From assembly GCA_017163975.1 (NCBI GenBank), contig JAFFSR010000370.1, positions 2,108,001 through 2,172,000 of the forward strand: a stretch of DNA of 64,000 nt, read 5' to 3'. Positions 58,454 through 64,000 of this stretch are shown here, in pieces (position 1 is the first letter of the stretch; every line of letters begins with the position of its first letter). The position numbers and the translations under genes were made by a program. Below the pieces are notes generated by a model that was not told the origin of the DNA, did no database searches, and saw only the letters and a list, made by a program, of their open reading frames with translations. The stretch comes from Anastatus disparis (lineage: Eukaryota > Arthropoda > Insecta > Hymenoptera > Eupelmidae).

Positions 58454-59002
58454 TAAGTATCAATATTTAGGAGTTTTTTGGGTCGCTGAACGTGTTTTTG
58501 GTGTTATTTTAATGATCAGAATACAATTAAGCCTTTAAAAAGCCATAAATCTTTTAAGTTTTCAGTTTTTTGATATTTTAGGTACTTTTCACCATTCCTA
58601 CAGTTTCGCAAAAATTATGAATGATAGATTTTATGAAAAGAAAAGTTTCTAGAAGCCACAAATGAAAATGTAACAATACAATTAATGTACAAGCCATTTT
58701 GAAATTTTCGAAAGTATTTTTAGGTTATGGTTGAGGCTTGTAAGGTTCTATATAGTCATTAAATATGTGCGTTTTACCGTCCTCTTTTACCTCGATTTGG
58801 AATGTTGGAGAACCATTAGGAATTCACCTCATTATAACGAAAAAACAAAAAAACACGTTTTTCGAGGTTATGAGGCCAATTTTGAGCCTAGGGATCTGAA
58901 ACTTTCGGAATCTTAGTTTTTTGACAAGACAAAAGAGTAAGCAAAGTTCCAGGGAAATCCAAGCTAAGGCCATTTTCACATACTTATGCGGTTATACTCT
59001 TT

Positions 59003-59274
59003 AATATGTTATTGTCAATGTCGTTAACTAATTTCAAAGATAGCGACTACATGACTCTATGAAGCGTATATAAATTTCGCGAACCAATTTATTCATTATA
59101 TGCTATCAACACGACTTAAGAAATTAAGATTGTATGTTTCTCCTTGTTTAAAAGTACGCGGTAAAGCCGTCGTACTTGATTTTACAAATTCTTACAATTA
59201 ATGCGGCCACCTAACGCTTTCTCATATAATTTAAATTTCATGCTTTATGTGTAATGTTTGTGTATTTTTAGCTC
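59003..59274. other. Spacer, no gene recognised
   Basis: It includes GCTTTCTCATATAATT (59218), related to the motif at 26.8, 37.2 and 42.2 kb. Confidence 0.35.
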
Positions 59275-60550
59275 TCATAAGTATTGAGGATTGTGAGCTA
59301 ATCCGTTTGCAATTAGGAAGCCATGCCTAACTGCTTCGGGATCTTTGCTCTGAAGGAAAGGAAAATAATTAACTTCTTGACAGCAGTTGACACAGTATGG
59401 TGGTGATGATTTTTCTTTATTTGTTCTTTTGCACTGGACAGGCTCATGATCTTCCTTGTATTTGACACAGCGATACTTTAAATTACAGTTTATGCTTGCA
59501 TGCCCCACTCGCTGACATCTATGGCATTGATAGACTTTTTTTCTTAAAGGTCTCCCATCGTACTTTAAGGTTGAGGATGTTTGTGATTGCGGTGATATTT
59601 TTTTGAATGCTATTAAAGTTGAGCTGAACTAATAAATGGGTTTTTTGTGTACAATTTGCACTAACTCTAAGTTTTTCAATTTTTTTTATTTCTACATTTG
59701 ATATGTTCATATTAGTAAGTTCTGATTTTACTTCTTTAGGTGTATATATATTGTTTATTCCTTTCAAGACAAGAAGCTTGCTCTTTTCGTTTTGTGCTGT
59801 CTAAAAAAAATTGTACATCTATTTTTTTTAGATGCTCTTTGAGTTTAGTGTAGGTTTCCATATCCGCTGTTATGATTGTCAGATTTGTCTTCTACGAAGT
59901 CCTTTAAATAAAACTTTTTTTAATTGATTACTTGTGCAATGGCATTGATAAGTGATTTAGCTGAACTGTGTTTGTAATATATAGGCGGTGGCTTGATCCT
60001 TTTATTATTAGATTTATTATAATGAGAATTGGTTGTTTGATCGTCAAATCCTGACTGTGTGCTATCCTTGTCTAGTACATTAAACATGTTAGATTTCATA
60101 GAATCGAATTGTGCTTGTTGCTGTGTACCTTTAATTGTGGTAGCCGTTTTAACAAATTTTTTTGGAAAAATCCATTTATTGTTTTCTTCGCGTATATCCG
60201 TGCAGTCTGCGGGATTATTATTTATGTCTCAGACTAATTAGCCCGAGCTAGCGGTAAGATATATAGTGAAATCGTTGGTTTCTCTGTCTTTATTTTTTTT
60301 TATATTTAAGATTCATATCTAATAAGTGAAACGATCTTTTTGCTAGTAAATTGGGCTGAACTGTACTTTGTCTTTTCAATCCAAATTCTTTAGAAGCTTT
60401 TTTAATTTGACTATCAATGAAATTTGATGAGAGAATAGATTTTTTAATTAATTTGGCTGTGGGTAGCTCGACCCATTCCGCCATGATGTTTTACGTTTGC
60501 TGCCTTCGCTTTGAGGTTACGGGAATGGATTCTTGGCTTTCCGACGCCAT
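59275..60550 (-). pseudogene. Decayed ORF1 (Gag-like) of a jockey-type LINE
   Basis: Nucleic-acid-binding ORF1 protein of a non-LTR retrotransposon. On the minus strand ATG at 60550 opens MASESQESIPVTSKRRQQT, then a TAA, then in frame AEWVELPTAKLIKKSILSSN. Further pieces in several frames include IKPPPIYYKHSSAKSLINAI and KGINNIYTPKEVKSELTNMN with THLLVQLNFNS, the PRE-like region preceding the knuckles. After a 1-nt shift in an A run (~59537) comes CHRCQRVGHASINC, a CCHC knuckle (CX2CX4HX4C), followed by CVKYKEDHEPVQC, where the second Cys of the next knuckle is Tyr, and CVNC. Several stops and shifts mean it cannot function. No reverse transcriptase ORF is seen downstream, so the element is truncated. 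Confidence 0.75.
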
Positions 60551-61049
60551 TTTTTGATGTCTAGCTTTCGCAACCTCTTTCCACTCACTATTGTTTCTGT
60601 TAATACACAGAATACTTATAATTTAACGAAAACTTGACGAAGTACATAGTGATTGGCATGGGTAAACTTTCAGATGAAATTCGATAGATTTTATTAATCC
60701 TAGGGCGAAAATCGTAAAGGTATAGTACGAGCACACCGAGAGCGATGCGCACGCTATCGATTCCCTGACGGAACTCTTAGATCAAAACTGTTTCTAGCAA
60801 AGACTGGCGCAAAATGATACATGCTCATCTGCCACCCGGTTATTTAAAATAATTAGATTTCAAGATTAAAATTAGTTATTAATAATTTTTAAGTTTTAGA
60901 TGTCATACATAGTTTATTCTAATTATATTTGTTTTTCTAAAAAATTCTAATTCTACAGCATTAATCATTTTTATTATTTATTAGATTTTAAAAATTTTAA
61001 ACAAGTTTGATGATAAACATTGTTTGATTATTTAATCAAACTCTTTGAT
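60551..61049 (-). other. Likely 5' UTR of the LINE, then AT-rich DNA
   Basis: 60551-60820 is moderately GC-rich and lies directly upstream of ORF1 on the minus strand. ATACATGCTCATCTGCC (60819-60835) resembles the GGCAGATGAGCATATG block in the foldback at 6324. The remainder is AT-rich. Confidence 0.35.
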
Positions 61050-61600
61050 TCCGAGTTGAAACTAAAACCCAATCAAGTCTGAAGACAAAGGTGGTTCATT
61101 TGTTCCGAATACATTTTACGTACATACTTGCTAATGTTTTATAATCTAAATAGACGATATGTTTACATCAATAATATTGAGGGTAAAAATAAATCATCGA
61201 TGAAAATGTTTGTTGATTATGTACGCACCAAAATTAATTTCAAGTTCTTTCGAGCGCAAATTAAATACAAAATTTGTGATATGTTCACAAACAATTTTTT
61301 AGTTATCAATTAATCCTCAATTTAGAAACTAAAAATATAACAAGTCCGACGCCAAAATCTTTTCGATTATTTTATTTAGTTATTTAAGTTCAAGTTGAAG
61401 CTAAAACCCGATTAACTCTGAATATAATGACTGTTCATTTCTCTCGAACATAGTCAACGTACATACTTAAGAATGTTCTATAATCTAAACAGACAGTATG
61501 TTTACATCAGATACGAATAAATGTAAAAACAAGTCATAAACAAAAATATTAATAGTTCATGAGTGCATTAAAATCAATTTCTATTCTTTTCAAACAGAAA
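61050..61600 (+). repeat. Diverged ~335-bp direct repeat
   Basis: 61050-61265 and 61385-61600 are diverged direct copies (AAACTAAAACCCAATCAAGT; GTACATACTTGCTAATGTT; TATAATCTAAATAGACGATA). No element ends recognised. Confidence 0.6.
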
Positions 61601-63009
61601 TTATTTTCAAAAGTTTTTCCGTGTATGGTGTATTTAATGGTTTGCGACCACATTATGGCCACAAATCCAGTCTTATTTCGACGGAATATAGCCAGCTTAT
61701 TTATAATTTTGGAAAGATAATTAAAATTTTGGAATGGTAATTAAGGAAATTATAATTTAGGATCATTAGAAAATGATTTATTTTAATGAATTATCATCAT
61801 GTATTATTTATTTTTAGAAATTATTCATTTTATAACTTATTTTTCATTAACTATTTGTTATAAACTATTTATTTTTATAATTAACAATAACATTTAAGTT
61901 TCATTTATGAAGTTATAGTTAATCTTCTGACATTATTTACAATTAATAACAATTACTTGTTAGTATATCACTCAAATAGAAATAGGTTATAATGAACAAT
62001 ACAAACTTTATAATTTATATCAAAAATAAATTTTGTAATAATATCAATTATTGAGAAATTAGTACTATTTAATATTGAATATTATTTGTAGTTACACTCA
62101 TGAAATATCAATTAATTAAGAACTTAAGGTATCAGTCCCAACTTCAAGCCTTAAATAAAAATTAAATTTAAATATCATAATATTTTTTTTCTGAGATATA
62201 TAAAATACAAGACTTTGGCCCATGAATAATTTTAAGCAATCTCATCAAATGATTAAAAATCCTTTCCTTTATTCGAACACTTGATTTTGGTGATCACTGC
62301 AAGCTTTCTCAGCTAATTTTTAACGAATGACTTCAAAATTTCCAGAGAACTTTAATTTATATATATTCACAAAATAACACTTTTATTAAAAAAAAAAAGA
62401 AGATTCGAAAAAGTAGATATTTTTGTGAATTTTATGTATTTAAGTTAGTTTATCATTCACTAAAACTTATCTTATAAAAATTCCATTACTGTTATTTTTT
62501 GATACGAATAAATACAGTTGTGTAAGTAGAAGATCTCTGCAAATTTTGAAGTTAATTTGTGAAAAATTAACTAAGAAAGTTTACGACAACCACTAAATTG
62601 AAATAATCACATTTCTGACTAATCAAAAGGATTTTGAGCATCGCTTGAGATATTTCAAAATTATTCATAGACTTTGTAAATAAGTTTAGAATATTCTGTC
62701 AATTATAATATCAATACGGATCCATGCAATGTAAATTGTATTGTAATTTCACTTTAAAAAAGTTGGTGGCGTTTTTGGTCTAACGACAAATAAAATATTT
62801 AATAATACACATGTTAGACTATTGGTTTTAAAATTATGGCACTTGAAGTTCTAAAATTTTGCAAATAATTTAAAAATGTCTTACTGTAACATAATGTCAA
62901 TGTAAATCAATGTACTCTAGGTTGTATAATAAAACATAACAATAGATTCTGTAGTTCGAAAAAAATTAGTCTGGTACGTATCATATGAAAGGACTCATCA
63001 TAGACTAAT
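61601..63009. other. AT-rich stretch, no gene recognised
   Basis: No long frames, RNA genes or clear repeats. The 98-codon minus frame at 62907-63203 overlaps the palindrome and is not coding. Confidence 0.4.
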
Positions 63010-63135
63010 AGTACATTACGATACATGTGACCTAAGTGGCACTTTATTACACGGCACGAGTTATCACCCGAGCGAAGCGAGGGTGATATCGTGTCGTGTA
63101 ATAAAGTTCCACTTAGGTCAAGAGTATCGTATACT
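63010..63135. repeat. 126-bp near-perfect palindrome
   Basis: GTACATTACGATACATGTGA pairs with TCAAGAGTATCGTATAC; inward, CTAAGTGGCACTTTATTACA pairs with its inverse, and the tip is ATCACCCGAGCGAAGCGAGG. It can form a long cruciform. The core is shared with 34582-34693. Confidence 0.85.
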
Positions 63136-63223
63136 ATTTTGTAGCACGTGGGACATAAATCCGCCAAATTAAATCTGTACTCTTCAAAATCAGTAATAAA
63201 CAAAAACTATGTACTGCACAAAT

Positions 63224-63370
63224 GATGATTCGAAAAATAAAAGCGAAAACTATAAAAAATCAAATACTAGGCATCCTATGAATGATAAATCAAAAATAAA
63301 AACGAAAACTATAAATGAACTAAAACTAAACACTTCATGAATGATAAATCGAAAAAGAAAAAAAATATAA
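63224..63370 (+). repeat. 59-60-bp tandem repeat (~2.4 copies)
   Basis: Units start GATAAATCRAAAAATAAAA at 63224, 63284 and 63343; each continues CGAAAACTATAAATG and ends TTCATGAAT or a variant. Confidence 0.8.
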
Positions 63371-63463
63371 TTTAAAAAATATACTTAAAATATGTGAAAA
63401 TTAATTGTTATCAATATCATTGATATCACAGCCACACAAAAAAAAAATGTCAAAACCCACGGA

Positions 63464-63800
63464 CCAGACCATATATACCTTATGTTTTTGAGGTCGCTGA
63501 TTCCGAATCCGTGGTCCATTTGACCCCATCACCTCAAAGTCAAGGTCAGGTCAAGGTAAAATTTACAAAATTAACGGCAACCAAGGTTTAACAGTATACA
63601 TATATGTTTTTGAAGTCGCTAATTCCGAATCCGTGGTCCATTTGACCCCATCACCTCAGGGTCAAGGTCAGGTCAAGGTCAAATTTCCAAAATTAACGGC
63701 AACCAAGGTTTAACAGTATACATATATGTTTTTGGGGTCGCCGAATCCGAATCCGTGGTCCGTTTGACTCCATCACCTCATAGTGAAGGTTATTTGAAGG
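63464..63800 (+). repeat. 122-bp satellite array with AGGTCA repeats
   Basis: GTTTTTGARGTCGCT falls at 63484, 63606 and 63728, an exact 122-bp period; each unit has ATTCCGAATCCGTGGTCCAT and CCCCATCACCTCA. The first two units contain TCAAGGTCAGGTCAAGGT, a direct repeat of the nuclear-receptor half-site AGGTCA with the extended FTZ-F1-type TCAAGGTCA. The array may continue degenerate to the window end. Confidence 0.9.
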
Positions 63801-64000
63801 TAAAATCGACAAAATTCTTGTAAAACAAACCAAACTTCATGCCATTTTTTTTTTCTTACTATACCTTACACGTTTCTCATCAAATGATCGGTGCAAAGGT
63901 TTCCTTTTACGTTTTTTCCCAGTAGTTTTACAATCTCTTTTCAACATCCAGCAGTAGTCGGCCAGCATACTAGCATCCTATCTACCTTGATAACGCTTCT

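Larger units (their letters stand above)
55158..59002. mobile_element. 3.8-kb foldback with three nested elements
   Basis: The left arm (55158-~56113) and right arm (~57380-59002) are mirror images, starting AAAGAGTAAAGCC / GGTTATACTCTTT and including TTCAGATCCCTAGGCTCAAA and CAAGGAGGTTACGGGTCAGT on the inverse strand. Subtracting the CNAGGAGAGTG copy at 57792 leaves the arms equal (~955 and ~958 bp). The centre contains a tRNA-like foldback (56121-56578) and a TTAA-type MITE. The outermost TSD was not identified. Confidence 0.8.

Noticed and set aside
62907..63203. 98-codon minus-strand frame
   Set aside because: It runs through the 126-bp palindrome and has no recognisable domain; probably chance.
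1..64000. Integrated viral genes or a Polinton-type element
   Set aside because: No capsid, polymerase B, packaging ATPase or integrase-like reading frames were found; coding remnants are transposase, LINE ORF1 or unknown.

Overview
This is very AT-rich nuclear DNA from a eukaryote, most likely an arthropod and probably an insect. The evidence is GT-AG introns inside transposase genes, a dimeric tRNA-type SINE, a non-LTR retrotransposon ORF1 with a zinc knuckle, long (TA)n and (CA)n runs, and transposase signatures I know mainly from arthropod genomes. No bacterial operons, rRNA genes, intact tRNA genes, CRISPR arrays or viral genes were seen. No intact, confidently assignable host gene is visible. 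I could not fix the species.

The window is mostly transposable-element debris. Its main feature is a dense, nested set of large foldback (long inverted repeat) elements, often 0.4-4 kb, whose two arms are near mirror images. The clearest lie at 5800-8832, 16107-16795, 17194-19433, 27074-28264, 30345-33022, 35381-35762, 37870-41393, 43203-44685, 45166-49028, 49351-50859, 53317-54352 and 55158-59002. Many can be grouped by terminal inverted repeat (TIR) and target-site duplication (TSD): a CNAGGAGAGTG family with 3-bp TNA duplications (four copies of 662-672 bp); a GAGGAGGTC-type family with TTAA duplications; a GNCCAGTCAA family with TA duplications; a CAYGGTGGTCC element with a TTTA duplication; and a pogo/Tigger-like CAGTC element with a TA duplication. 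Several insertions have the empty site preserved in the mirror arm or in a repeat copy.

Coding material is broken. At 3979-9758 lies a DDE transposase with a C-terminal SWIM-like zinc motif, split by an intron and then by the 3-kb foldback next to its second catalytic Asp. At 22471-26736 a 4.3-kb transposon with 0.6-0.8-kb inverted ends carries a second, unrelated DDE-like transposase with stops, a frameshift and a 623-bp insertion flanked by TACATGA. At 59275-60550 (minus) is a decayed jockey-like LINE ORF1. Two coding-like loci of unknown function are cut by foldbacks: 29110-29750 with 33793-34108 (plus), and 49187 down to 42761 (minus), the latter with a duplicated exon cassette.

The rest is satellite or low-complexity DNA (150-bp array at 38.04-38.57 kb, 122-bp satellite at 63.46-63.80 kb, short palindromes with a CGAAGCGAGG-type core) and AT-rich sequence in which I see no gene. 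Two GC-richer islands (11.4-11.9 kb and 21.3-21.6 kb) are the best candidates for host exons or promoters, at low confidence.
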